From contig OZ241915.1 of the NCBI GenBank assembly GCA_965203795.1, positions 3,720,001-3,784,000 of the forward strand: a DNA stretch of 64,000 bases, written 5' to 3'. Each line of letters starts with the position of its first letter. Position 1 is the stretch's first letter. Source of the stretch: CBDBBY01 sp965203795 (lineage in GTDB: Bacteria; Pseudomonadota; Alphaproteobacteria; Rhodobacterales; Rhodobacteraceae). A model generated the notes under the pieces. The model did no database searches. It was not told where the DNA came from and was given only the letters and a program-made list of their open reading frames with translations. The translations under genes were made by a program, and so were the position numbers. Positions 26,652 through 35,849 of this stretch are shown in pieces.

Positions 26652-27505
26652 GGGCCTGTTAACGCTTGCGTCAAGACCGGGTCTGTGGCAAGCTGTTGTC
26701 AACAATGGAAAAAACAAGCGAGCAGTTCCCGATCATGGCCAGCATCACCGAAGAGCGTTGCGCCTTGCTGCATCCCCATCCGCCGGTCCAGCGCGGCAAT
26801 GTGCTGATTCCGAACATCGTCATCATTGATGCCTTGCTGCATATCCTTGAGAACGGCTGCAAGTGGCGCGCCCTTCCGGAGCGCTGCGGCAAGTGGCGCA
26901 CGGTCCACATGCGGCTGCGCCGCTGGGCCGAGGCGGGCGCGCTCGCGCGGCTGCTCGCGGCGCTGCGGGAGCAGAGGCTGACGGACAAGGGCCTCGACTG
27001 CCTCGGCCTCGACAGCGCCAGCGTGAAGGTGCATCCCGACGGAACCGGAGCCCAAAAAAAAGAGGCCTGCAAAGCATGGGCAAGTCCCGCGGCGGCTGGA
27101 GCGCGAAGATCCGCATGATCGCCGCAAGAGGCTGGATGGCAATGGCTTTCCGCCTTTCCGGCGGGCAGGCCCGCGACGCGCCGGAGGGCCGGGCCCTGCT
27201 GGAGGGTTTCGGGAAGCGGGGCTCCAAGGCTCCGCTGGCGATGGAGCGCGCCTGCGAGGGCGACGAGACCCGCCGGCTCGTCCGCGACCTCGAAATGACG
27301 CCGGTCGTGCCGCCGAAGGCGAACCGGAGGGCCGAATGGGATTTCGACCGCGAAACCTACAAGCGGCGGAACGGGACCGAGCGGCTGTTCCGCCGGATCA
27401 AGGGCTGTCGGCGCATCTTCACCAAGTACGAAAAGCTGGACACGATGCATGCCGCGTTCCATTGCTTCGTCCTCATCGTCGAAATCATCAAGCGTTAACA
27501 GGCCC
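26652..27505 (+). mobile_element. IS427-group IS5 element, copy 1 (complete)
   Basis: An 854-base element bounded by GGGCCTGTTAACGCTT and its perfect complement, with the TA dinucleotide (inside CTAG) on both sides as target duplication. It carries the two-frame transposase on the plus strand. This is the best preserved of three full copies. Confidence 0.88.
26705..27498 (+). CDS. IS427-group transposase, two frames joined by -1 slippage
   Basis: Frame one (26705-27118) encodes the N-terminal domain (MEKTSEQFPIM, ILENGCKWRALPERCGKWRT) and the first catalytic Asp in LGLDSASVKVHPDG. At a run of eight A (CCCAAAAAAAAG) a -1 shift gives the second part, up to 27498: MIAARGWMAMAFRLSGGQA, VPLA-type ERACEGDETRR and RRNGTERLFRRIKGCRRI, which hold the remaining DDE residues. 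Programmed slippage on an A-run is the known way this group makes its transposase. The second Asp region reads MERACEGDE where copies 2 and 3 have MDRAxEGDE: a possible inactivating D-to-E change. Confidence 0.85.
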
Positions 27506-27507
27506 TA

Positions 27508-27997
27508 GTCAGCCTGATTTTCGTCAGCCGTGAGGCCGGCAGCGGAAGCGTTCGGGCATGTTCCGGATACAGAAGAATGTGTCTGAGCGCTCAATCATGC
27601 AAATCGGACCCCTGTTCACCGCGTTGCCGCGTGAGCGCAACCCCGACTACAAGGTCAGTCGGCCCGCTTCCGTGCGTAGCCGAGGGCCGTCGTGTTGGCG
27701 AAGAACAAGGGCGACCGTAAGGGTGGAGACAACGCATCTGCCCGTCGCGAAGTCCGATTTAGATGTGCGTGATCATTCGAATACGAAGATTGATGCGCCA
27801 TCGCTACAGCACCGCGGATCTGAAGAGCGCACGGTACCAAACATGTAGGGCGATGCACCAGCGATTGCCGATGATCGGCGATGTGTCGCCGACCGTATTC
27901 CAGGATTGTCACTTGGTTGACGATCTAAGATACTGGCGACAACGTCTACGATATCGTCGTACGGCCGTTCAACATGCTTCAGGCAGGAGTAGCAAAT
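27508..27997. other. 490-base region upstream of the GHKL gene
   Basis: A plus-strand frame 27558-27848 has no family pattern and weak coding bias. The part nearest 27997 should carry the promoter of the GHKL/methyltransferase cluster, but no clear promoter hexamers were identified. I see no gene here. Confidence 0.4.
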
Positions 27998-29311
27998 ATG
28001 GTATCGGAAGAGAAGTCTCGCGCTTGTGCAAACCCGACGAAAGCGTTCTTCGTGCGGATGATCACCCGCGACATAACTTTAGAAGATAGCATCTTGGATC
28101 TGATCGACAACAGTGTTGATGGCGCTTGGAGGAATGAGGGAAGCCGCCCAATGGGATTGGGAGGTGATACCATCCTGTCAAAATATCGGATTTCGATTCA
28201 TGCATCTCCCGATCAATTTTCGATAAAGGACAATTGTGGCGGAATGACGTTTGACAATGCTGTGGAGTATGCTTTCAACTTCGGGAGACATAATTCGTTT
28301 AAGCATGACAACTACAGCATTGGAGTCTACGGAATCGGCATGAAGCGAGCCGCATTCAAGCTTGGAAAAAACATATGCATCAGAAGCATTTATCAAGATA
28401 CTGATGAAAGCCAGCAAGCGTTCGTCATTCGGATAGATGTTGATGATTGGTTGCAGAGCGACGATCTGCCGTGGAGTTTCGACATAGAGATAATGGAAGA
28501 TCAGAATTTCGATAAGAACGGTGTCGAAATCGTTGTTGACGATCTCGTCGAAGGTACTAAATCTTCTTTTGGAAATCCAGCATTTGTTCAAAACCTTCGA
28601 CGAAAAATAGCTCGAGACTACTCTCTATATTTGAATCATGGTTTACAAATTTTCGTCAATGGCGATCACGTGCAAGGGTTGCCGGTCGAGTTCCGTCAAG
28701 GCAAGAAGTTCGCGCCAGCACGTATCGATTATAAAGACTGGGCAAACGGCAATGAGGTTGAAGTCGAAATAATTGGAGGAATGGCCGCTCAGCCTCCCGA
28801 GAATCCTGGTCCGGACGAAACGGAAGATAAAGAAAAGAAGTCTGGATGGTACGTTGCGTGTAATGGTCGGATCGTTCTTGCCGCCGACAAAACTGATGTT
28901 TCCGGATGGGGAATGCACGGCTGGCCGCGGTGGCACCCACAATATTCGGGATTCATCGGCATCATTCTCTTTACTGCGGAGAATGCCGCTGCGCTTCCCC
29001 TCACAACGACAAAACGGAGTGTTGACGTATCGTCGGAGATTTATCTGCGTGCGCGGCCTTACATGCGCGAAATTTCAAAGCAGTGGATTGCGTACACGAA
29101 CACGAGAAAGCAGGCTCTTGAGGCAGCTAAAGAAAGCGAGACTGCTTTGGAGGCTGTTCCAATTCATGATGTGGAGCGGCGAGGTTTGATAGCACTTCCG
29201 AGTCTTGAGCCCATTCAAACGGAGCGTTTAGCGAACGTCAGCTACTCCGTTCCTAAATCCAGATTGAAGAAACTTGCGGATGAACTTGGCGACATAACTA
29301 GGGCCTGTTAA
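27998..29311 (+). CDS. GHKL (Hsp90/MutL-like) ATPase, C-terminus cut by IS427 copy 2
   Basis: ATP-binding protein with the Bergerat motifs in order: N box ILDLIDNSVDGAW, G1 box IKDNCGGM, and G2 box SIGVYGIGMKRAAFKLGK, then a transducer-like domain with a conserved Lys/Thr region (PLTTTKRSVDVS). These proteins accompany C5-methyltransferases in MutL/MORC-type restriction clusters. The ATG at 27998 has AGGAG eight bases upstream. The IS enters at 29299, so the last residues (TRAC) and stop are IS-derived; how much is missing is unknown. AT-rich relative to the IS elements. Confidence 0.78.
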   Translation: MVSEEKSRACANPTKAFFVRMITRDITLEDSILDLIDNSVDGAWRNEGSRPMGLGGDTILSKYRISIHASPDQFSIKDNCGGMTFDNAVEYAFNFGRHNSFKHDNYSIGVYGIGMKRAAFKLGKNICIRSIYQDTDESQQAFVIRIDVDDWLQSDDLPWSFDIEIMEDQNFDKNGVEIVVDDLVEGTKSSFGNPAFVQNLRRKIARDYSLYLNHGLQIFVNGDHVQGLPVEFRQGKKFAPARIDYKDWANGNEVEVEIIGGMAAQPPENPGPDETEDKEKKSGWYVACNGRIVLAADKTDVSGWGMHGWPRWHPQYSGFIGIILFTAENAAALPLTTTKRSVDVSSEIYLRARPYMREISKQWIAYTNTRKQALEAAKESETALEAVPIHDVERRGLIALPSLEPIQTERLANVSYSVPKSRLKKLADELGDITRAC

Positions 29312-30154
29312 CGCTTGATCATTTCGATGATGAGGGCGAAGCAAATGAAAGCGGCGTACATCACGTCGAGCTTTTCGAACCTGGTGAAGATGCGCCGGTA
29401 GCCCTTGAGCCTGCGGAACAGCCGCTCGACCTCGTTCCGCCGCTTGTAGGTTTCGCGGTCGAAATCCCATTTGTTTTTCCGGTTCGACTTCGGCGGCACG
29501 ACCGGCGTCATTTCGAGGTCGCGGACGAGCCGGCGGGTCTCGTCGCCCTCGCAGGCGCGGTCCATCGCCAGCGGAACCTTGGAGCCCCGCTTGCCGAAGC
29601 GCTCCAGCAGGGCCCGGCCCTCCGGCGCGTCGTGGGCCTGCCCGCCGGAAAGGCGAAAAGCCATTGCCATCCAGTCACTTGCGGCGATCATGTGGATCTT
29701 CGTGTTCCAGCCGCCGCGGGACTTGCCTATGCTCTGCGGGCCTCTTTTTTTTGGGCTCCGGTGCCGTCGGGATGCACCTTGACGCTGGTGCTGTCGAGGC
29801 CGAGGCAATCGAGGTCCTTGTCCGTCAGCTCCTGCTCCCGCAGCGCCGCAAGCAGCCGCGCCAGCACGCCCGCCTCGGCCCAGCGGCGCAGCCGCATGTA
29901 GACCGTGTGCCACTTGCCGTAGCGCTCGGGAAGGGCGCGCCATTTGCAGCCGTTCTCAAGAATGTGCAGCAAGGCGTTGATGATGACGATGTTCGGAATC
30001 AGCACGTTGCCGCGCTGGACCGGAAGATGGGGATGCAGCAAGGCGTACTGCTCTTCGGTGATGCTGGCCATGATCGGGAACTGCTCGCTTGTTTTTTCCA
30101 TTGTTGACAATAGCTTGCCACAGACCCGATCTCGACGCAAGCGTAAACACGCCC
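29301..30154 (-). mobile_element. IS427-group IS5 element, copy 2
   Basis: An 854-base copy in minus orientation, with TA duplicated at both ends (29299-29300, 30155-30156). The left inverted repeat is perfect, the right one carries two changes (GGGCGTGTTTACGCTT). It is inserted at the 3' end of the GHKL gene. Confidence 0.86.
29308..30101 (-). CDS. IS427-group transposase, copy 2
   Basis: Two overlapping frames, as in copy 1: MEKTSEQFPIM at 30101, frame one ending at 29727, an eight-base A-run on the coding strand at about 29747, then frame two to 29308 with MAFRLSGGQAHDAPEG, DRACEGDETRRLVRDLE and the C-terminal RRNEVERLFRRLKGYRRI. All DDE positions look present, so this copy may be active by slippage. 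Confidence 0.85.
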
Positions 30155-30220
30155 TATGTCACATCGCGAAGTGGGACTTAAATCGTTTAACTACACCTAC
30201 AGGGATTATGTTGGAGAAGA

Positions 30221-31180
30221 ATGATGGCATCGTTCGATAACGTAAATTACAGCCTCAGGCCTAGTAAAAGCATTCAACGGCAAATTGTATTTGATGGAAT
30301 TGGCGCACTCAAGTCTCTGCTCGGTCTTTCAAATGCGGTTTATATTGGATTTGGTTCCATTTGGTTCATTGATTTTGTGATGGCTCATAAGTTGCTTGAT
30401 ATAAATGATATGATTTCGATGGAAAGTGACGAAGTTGGTTATAGGCGTGCGGTATACAATAAACCATATGCAACGATTGATGTCCGTGCTGGTCGTTCGT
30501 CGTGCGTACTTACTGAATTGTTCGGTGACTTAATCCTTTCAGTGCGGCCGTGGGTGATTTGGCTAGACTATGATCAACCTTTGGTTGAAGAACTCACAGA
30601 CGATATTCGTCTAGTTATCGAGAGGGCGCCCACGAACACAGTGTTTTTAATCACGTTCGACGGTAAGGATAACCGGGCAAATTATGGACGCCCCAAGGAT
30701 AGAGTCGCTTTACTACGCGCACTGCTTGGAGATGATATAGTGCCAGACGGGCTTTGTTTAGAACAATGTGAAGGCGATCAGTTGCGAGAGACATTGGCCG
30801 ACCTGACCATCAACTTCATGAAATCGATGGCGGTGCAATCCGCACGCAAAGGAGGATTTGTGCCGGCCTTTCGCATGATCTACGAGGATTCATCCCCTAT
30901 GGTTACTATTGGCGGAATATTGCCATCTTTAAAACAATCTAGCGACGCTGAACGTGTTATAAGCACCGAAACTTGGAAATGCCGTTTTCAAAATTGCCGT
31001 ATCGTTGCCCCGCTTTTGACGATTCGCGAAGCTGCTACCTTGCAATCTTTATTACCTAGAAGTGATCCCCTGACTCGACAGATCATCCGGGAACATGGAT
31101 TTGACCTTGAGGAACCTCAAATCGAATCCTTCGAAAAATATTATCGGGAATACCCGACATTCGCACAAATTATTCCTTAG
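30221..31180 (+). CDS. Putative SAM-methyltransferase-fold protein of a restriction/defence cluster
   Basis: A 319-residue soluble protein starting ASFDNVNYSLRPSKSIQR, followed by VYIGFGSIWFIDFVMAH, where the FGS..F.DF turn resembles a class I methyltransferase nucleotide-binding loop, and WVIWLDYDQPL. I recall this conserved family from defence islands, next to cytosine methyltransferases or GHKL ATPases, often called O-methyltransferase-like; no substrate is known to me. GGAG precedes the ATG by eight bases. It sits between the truncated GHKL ATPase and the methyltransferase, 48 bases before the latter, so the three probably formed one operon before the IS insertion. Confidence 0.55.
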   Translation: MMASFDNVNYSLRPSKSIQRQIVFDGIGALKSLLGLSNAVYIGFGSIWFIDFVMAHKLLDINDMISMESDEVGYRRAVYNKPYATIDVRAGRSSCVLTELFGDLILSVRPWVIWLDYDQPLVEELTDDIRLVIERAPTNTVFLITFDGKDNRANYGRPKDRVALLRALLGDDIVPDGLCLEQCEGDQLRETLADLTINFMKSMAVQSARKGGFVPAFRMIYEDSSPMVTIGGILPSLKQSSDAERVISTETWKCRFQNCRIVAPLLTIREAATLQSLLPRSDPLTRQIIREHGFDLEEPQIESFEKYYREYPTFAQIIP

Positions 31181-31228
31181 ATATAAATTTTGAATGATGA
31201 ACCGAACGTCATTTGGAGGTAAAGGAGT

Positions 31229-32446
31229 ATGGTGGTTCCAAAGATCAATGAGCGAATAAGGCTGGTAGATATTTTTTCTGGATGCGGTGGATTTTCGCTC
31301 GGCGCCCAACAAGCAGGATTTTCTGTTGTTGCTGCCGTAGATAACGATCCCATATTGACATATTCTTATCCGTACAATTTTCCCTATACGCGCTTGGTAC
31401 TAAACGATGTAACGAAGCTCGGTGGCGAAGCCATTTGCGCCGCGGCGGGGGGATCAATAGATGGTATTTTCGGCGGCCCGCCTTGCCAGGGATTCAGTGT
31501 CATCGGAAAGCATGATCGTCGAGACCCGCGTCGACGCCTTCTGGGACATTTTTTTAGAATCATTCGGGATATAATGCCTTCATTCTTTGTGATGGAAAAC
31601 GTGCTTGGACTTGCTTTTGCGAATGCCCGAGATGTTCTCGATAAAGCTCTGGCGCAAGTTCCCGAATATGCGATCTTCGGACCAGAAGTATGGAACGCTG
31701 CACAATTCGGTGCGGCTACAAATCGCTCTAGACTGTTTGTTATAGGAGTTCGCAAAGATTTCGGTGAACCATTCACGTCGAAGGACATAAGCTTTTTGAG
31801 ACAAGAGCCAGCCACAGTTCAAGCCGCTATCTGCGATCTTGAAAATGCTACGATTGTTGGAGATGCGTGCGGCTTTGATACGTGGCGCATTGACCCAGTT
31901 GCTCATTCGTTCGACTATGCTTGCGCATTGCGTTCTTCCGATGGTCAATTCACAGGCCATCGGATTACGCAGCACTCGGAACGTGTTATGACTCGGTTTA
32001 ATGATCTTGCCGAGGGAGGCTTTGATCGGATTGGACGTCACCCACGCTTAGCATGGTTAGGCCAAAGCCCGGCAATTCGCGCAGGTACGGGTGCTGATCG
32101 GGGATCTTTCCAAGCGGTTCGACCGGTTCATCCACGGCATCCGCGAGTCATTACGGTAAGAGAGGCGGCTCGGCTACAGGGGTTTCCCGACAATCACCGC
32201 TTTCACCCAACTATCTGGCACTCTTTTAGGATGATTGGAAATAGCGTTTCTCCTATCATGGCCCGAGCGATATTTAGTATGATTTATCAAAAACTTGGGG
32301 ATGAGATTATTTCCCGGCGGAAGTCAAGAGAACGTTATAGATCGTCTGTAAGAACGCAGAGTTCTTGGTTGATTTCGAGGATGAAGTTTAAGGAAACTGG
32401 GGCAAAAATCGGAATTCGTGCATCTGAGTGTCCTAGGGCCTGTTAA
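31229..32446 (+). CDS. DNA (cytosine-5) methyltransferase, 3' end capped by IS427 copy 3
   Basis: All core motifs are visible: motif I DIFSGCGGFSLGAQQAG (residues 14-30), motif IV GGPPCQGFS with catalytic Cys86, motif VI MENVLG (Glu123), motif VIII AATNRSRLFVIG, a target-recognition region, motif IX VREAARLQGFPD and motif X IGNSVSPIMARAI. It would methylate C5 of cytosine in a specific site. GGAGGTAAAGGAG precedes the ATG. The catalytic domain is complete; the last four residues (PRAC) are IS-derived, and the native end or a following gene may be lost. It would protect DNA even if its nuclease is gone. Confidence 0.9.
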   Translation: MVVPKINERIRLVDIFSGCGGFSLGAQQAGFSVVAAVDNDPILTYSYPYNFPYTRLVLNDVTKLGGEAICAAAGGSIDGIFGGPPCQGFSVIGKHDRRDPRRRLLGHFFRIIRDIMPSFFVMENVLGLAFANARDVLDKALAQVPEYAIFGPEVWNAAQFGAATNRSRLFVIGVRKDFGEPFTSKDISFLRQEPATVQAAICDLENATIVGDACGFDTWRIDPVAHSFDYACALRSSDGQFTGHRITQHSERVMTRFNDLAEGGFDRIGRHPRLAWLGQSPAIRAGTGADRGSFQAVRPVHPRHPRVITVREAARLQGFPDNHRFHPTIWHSFRMIGNSVSPIMARAIFSMIYQKLGDEIISRRKSRERYRSSVRTQSSWLISRMKFKETGAKIGIRASECPRAC

Positions 32447-33288
32447 CGCTTGCGTCAAGATCGGATCTGTGGCAAGTCGTTGCCAAGAATGAAAAAACAA
32501 GCGAGCAGTTCCCAATCATGGCCTGTATCACCGAAGAGCAGTACGCCTTGCTGCATCCCCATCTTCCGGTTCAGCGCGGCAATGTGCTGATTCCGAACAT
32601 CGTCATCGTCAATGCCTTGCTGCACATCCTTGAGAACGGCTGCAAGTGGCGCGCCCTTCCGGAGCGCTACGGCAAGTGGCACACGGCCTGCATGCGGCTG
32701 CGCCGCTGGGCCGAGGCGGGCGTGCTGGCGCGGCTGCTTGCGGCGCTGCGGGAGCAGGAGCTGACGGACAAGGACCTCGATTGCCTCGGCCTCGACAGCA
32801 CCAGCGTCAAGGTGCATCCGGACGGAACCGGGGCCCAAAAAAAGCGGGCCCGCAAAGCATCGGCAAATCCCGCGGCGGCTGGAACACGAAGATCCACATG
32901 ATCGCCGCAAGCGATTGGCTGGCAATGGCTTTCCGCCTTTCCGGCGGGCAGGCCCACGACGCGCCCGAAGGCCGGGTCCTGCTGAAGCGCTTCGGCGAGC
33001 GGGCCGCCAAGGTTCCGCTGGTGATGGACCGCGCCTACGAGGGCGACGAGACCCTCGAGCTCGCTCGCGAGCTCAGGATGACCCCGGTTGTGCCGCCCAA
33101 GTCGAACCGGAGGAGCAAATGGGATTTCGACCGCGAAACCTACAAGCGGCGGAACGAGGTCGAGCGGCTGTTCCGCCGGATCAAGGGCTACCGGCGCATC
33201 TTCACCAGGTTCGAGAAGCTCGACGCGATGTACGCCGCTTTCCTCTGCTTCGCCCTCATCGTCGAAATCATCAAGCGTTAACAGGCCC
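32436..33288 (+). mobile_element. IS427-group IS5 element, copy 3
   Basis: An 853-base copy with GGGCCTGTTAACGCTT ends and TA on both sides (32434-32435, 33289-33290). One base is missing near the ORF1 start compared with the other copies, and the slippery run has seven A rather than eight. It is inserted at the end of the methyltransferase gene. Confidence 0.86.
32518..33281 (+). CDS. IS427-group transposase, copy 3 (shifted start)
   Basis: The usual MEKTSEQ start is out of frame here because AACAATGGAAAA has become AAGAATGAAAA, so frame one begins at MACITEEQY (32518) and ends at 32901. Frame two reads through to 33281 with DRAYEGDETLELARELRM and the intact C-terminal RRNEVERLFRRIKGYRRI. 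The seven-A run changes the shift geometry. Activity is doubtful but possible with the shorter N-terminus. Confidence 0.78.
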
Positions 33289-33290
33289 TA

Positions 33291-33790
33291 ATTGAGTTCA
33301 GACAGATGCTGGATTGGCCGTGCCCGATTCAGGGCAATTGTCCTGCCGCCCGATTGGATGGCGATTGACGAAGGGGCGCGGGTCTTCCAACCTGTTCGTG
33401 TTGGGAGAACAAAAGGAGACCTGCGATGCAAGTATCCGGGTTGAAGGGGCGGTTCGCAAGCGCCGCGTACGTTGCGGTGCGTGCGGAGGCCGCCGAACGC
33501 GGTGCTGAGGCGGCTTTCCGAAGGGACGTCCTGAACAGGTGGCATGCGGCGAGGCGGGAGGGCCCCGCGACGGGCAAGGTCACCGAGGTGGTTGGCGTTC
33601 CGAGATCCACGCTCTTCGGCTGGGAGGGTCCGGGGAAGCGGAACCGCCTCGAGCCCCGGTCCCGGAGGCCCCTTTGCGCCTGCGGCGGGCCGACTGGCCG
33701 AAGAGCTTGGTCCGCACGGTCGAGGAGACCCGCCAGGACCAGCCGAACTCCAAGGCTCGAAAGACGCGGGGCTTGCCTATTCGTAGTGCC
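33291..33790 (+). mobile_element. IS481-type element remnant A (left end)
   Basis: It begins with a terminal repeat at 33293-33319 that mirrors the one at 35820-35846. It then encodes the transposase start (MQVSGLKGRFASAA at 33426, RWHAARREGPATGK, VVGVPRSTLFGWEG, an HTH). A frameshift near 33650 follows (RRADWPKSLVRTVEETRQDQ in another frame), and then the sequence stops resembling the element. The DDE integrase core is missing. Confidence 0.68.
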
Positions 33791-33847
33791 GATAGCGGTG
33801 CCGATATTCACGAAATTGAACCTTGGCAGACAGAGAAATGACCGGGC

Positions 33848-34645
33848 TCAAGAGTCACATTGTAAAATAAACTCGCAAAGTGAGCCAGCGACCGCTACGA
33901 TCAACTCGGCTTCGGCATGACCGATGTCTTGATGTTCGCGAATGTGGCGGCCACGGTCAGAAGCGTAGCCCCAGAGCTTGGATACAGCTTGATCGAGTGG
34001 TTTGGGCAGGTCAAGTGCGGGCACGAGCCCGCCTAATGTTGGATTAGGTTGACCGGTGACTTCGCGTGCAGTTGCCTCGAGCGCCGCCATGGCGTGCTGA
34101 ATTGCCCCAGTGATATCCGCTTCCGGACGACGCGAGATATCTCGCAACGCCTCGCGCATTTCGTTCGCGGCGCGTTGAAAACCGGATTCGCTGAGGAACT
34201 CGGGGACTTTGCGTGTACTTCTTTCAAATGCATCCGATCCTCTATGGGTGATCCGACCGTCGCGGAGTTCCCAGCCAATTCCGTTTTCGACAAAGAAGTC
34301 GTTCAATCGTTGTTCGAACTTGTCAGCAGCGTCAGGATCCCGCCAACTCATATTTGCAACACCGGCATAGAGTGCCTCGGCAATGTCATAGACCTTGTGC
34401 CAAGGAGCATTAGCCAAGTGCAAATAGACCTCGTCTTGAATGTTCGGGTATTCGGACCAATTGTACGGGTCAGGACGTACCAGCAAGACCTCGCAGATCT
34501 CTTGTCGCATCGCAGACGGACTCATGCCCGCGTTTTGTGCTATCAAGGGAATGGCCTCGCGCAGAACGTCCGGGGCATCCTCCCGAACGCTGATTTTTGC
34601 GGCGGCTGGTCGGTAACCATGACGGTCAGAGAAACTTTCGATCAT
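33848..34645 (-). CDS. AbiJ-NTD4-like abortive-infection protein
   Basis: 265 residues, no signal peptide. The N-terminal part (FSDRHGYRPAAAKISVREDA, CEVLLVRPDPYNWSEYPNI, VYDIAEALYAG) and the middle (FVENGIGWELRDGRITHRG) follow the AbiJ N-terminal domain 4 pattern. The C-terminal half (DITGAIQHAMAALEATAREV, KLWGYASDRGRHIREHQDIG) looks like an AbiJ-type HEPN-like helical domain, with the RHIREH segment as a possible active site. Such proteins are linked to phage-triggered abortive infection. The ATG at 34645 has AAGGAA upstream; a longer frame adds unrelated IS110-remnant sequence. It is flanked by IS110 and IS481 remnants. Confidence 0.7.
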   Translation of the reverse strand: MIESFSDRHGYRPAAAKISVREDAPDVLREAIPLIAQNAGMSPSAMRQEICEVLLVRPDPYNWSEYPNIQDEVYLHLANAPWHKVYDIAEALYAGVANMSWRDPDAADKFEQRLNDFFVENGIGWELRDGRITHRGSDAFERSTRKVPEFLSESGFQRAANEMREALRDISRRPEADITGAIQHAMAALEATAREVTGQPNPTLGGLVPALDLPKPLDQAVSKLWGYASDRGRHIREHQDIGHAEAELIVAVAGSLCEFILQCDS

Positions 34646-34733
34646 GGAAAACGATTCCTTGTTAGTGGCGTATCTGCATCTGGCAGAAGAGGAGCTAAGT
34701 GTAAATTGTTTCCCGAAGCAGGGCGATGGAGTG

Positions 34734-35140
34734 GACGCTCCTTCCGGCAGCAACTGAAGGTGCCATTATAGTAGAACGCATCGCGCCATAAGAGAAAGCG
34801 GTATCCACAATGGAGAAGATTAGCATGATCGGTGGTGATCTTGGCAAGAGTAGCTTCCAGTGCCATGGGGTTCGCGAGGACGGGTCGGCAGCGCTAAGGA
34901 TGAAGGTGCGTGGGATCGGTTCTTGAAGGAGATATCGAAGCATGGGCCATGTACGTTGGCGATGGACGCCTGCGGCGGCACCCACCACTGGAGCAAGGAG
35001 CTGCAATCGATGGGGTTCAATATCCGCCTCGTCCCGTCGGCGCATGTGAAGCCGTTCGTGAAGTGACAGAAGAACGACGCGGCGGACGCGGAGGCGGTTT
35101 GCGAGTCGGCGTCGCGGTCGGCTATGCGATGTGGATCGGC
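34734..35140 (+). pseudogene. Decayed 5' part of an IS110-family element
   Basis: It follows the intact element at 17738-18847 from GCGATGGAGTGGACG through the start codon (ATGGAGAAGATTAGCATGAT at 34810) to KPFVK, then KNDAADAEAVCESAS. A deletion and frameshift near 34900 and a TGA in place of the Arg codon after KPFVK interrupt it. The similarity ends at about 35120. It is inactive. Confidence 0.8.
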
Positions 35141-35715
35141 ATGCTTTTTGACCCCTCGTTCCTGCCCGGCGGGAGGTAACCCAAGACTCCCTGTCGGCGA
35201 CCCGCGGATTTTGGACCCGCATCGAGCATCCGGCTGCGGACGGCGCGCGGCGCCTTTCCGCGCAGCGCCGGAACCGGAGCGATGTCGCCCGCGCGCACCA
35301 GATGCGCGAAGATGCGCCCGACGGTGCTTTCGCTGGGGGCCTTCCGCCCGCCCCATTCCCGCCGGATCGCGGCGGCGATCTTGGCCTTGCCCCACATCGG
35401 CTGGTCCTGGCGGATCTCCCTGACCGTGCGGACCAGGCTCTTCGGCCAGTCGGCCCGCCGCAGGCACCGGGGTCTCCGGGACCGGGGCTCGAGCCGGTTC
35501 TCCCGCCGCAGCTTGTCCCAGCTGAAGAGCGTGGCTCTCGGAACGCCGACGATGTCGGCGGCCTTGCCCGCCGCGGGGCCCTCGCGCCTCGCCGCGTGCC
35601 ACTGGCCCAGGGCCTTGCGCCTCGCGGCGGCGACCGGGCCGCCTTCCGCGGCCGCCGCCTTGATCGACATCGAGGCCGCCCTTGCAAAGCGGGAGCCGTG
35701 TCTGATTACTTGCAT
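35122..35715 (-). pseudogene. IS481-type transposase N-terminal fragment (remnant B)
   Basis: The frame from MQVIRHGSRFARAASMSIKA at 35715 has the HTH region (QWHAARREGPAAGKAADIVG, PRATLFSWDKLRRENR) and the linker (RADWPKSLVRTVREIRQDQP, GKAKIAAAIRREWGGRKAPS). Homology ends near 35215, where IS110-remnant sequence begins, so the catalytic core is missing. It is better preserved than remnant A and points the opposite way. Its end repeat lies at 35820-35846. Confidence 0.72.
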
Positions 35716-35778
35716 TGCGGGTCTCCATTTTGTTCGCGCAACACGAACAGGTTGGGAGACCCGCGCCCCGTCGTCAAT

Positions 35779-35818
35779 CGCCATCCAATCGGGCGGGGCC
35801 CCGCCCGATTGGATGGCG
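35779..35818. repeat. 40-bp perfect palindrome in IS481-type end
   Basis: Left arm CGCCATCCAATCGGGCGGGG (35779-35798) and its exact complement (35799-35818) meet without a loop. Remnant A has only one arm at the matching place, so the second arm was gained here or lost there. Confidence 0.8.
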
Positions 35819-35849
35819 GGGCCAGTCCAGCATGTGTCTGAACTCAGTC

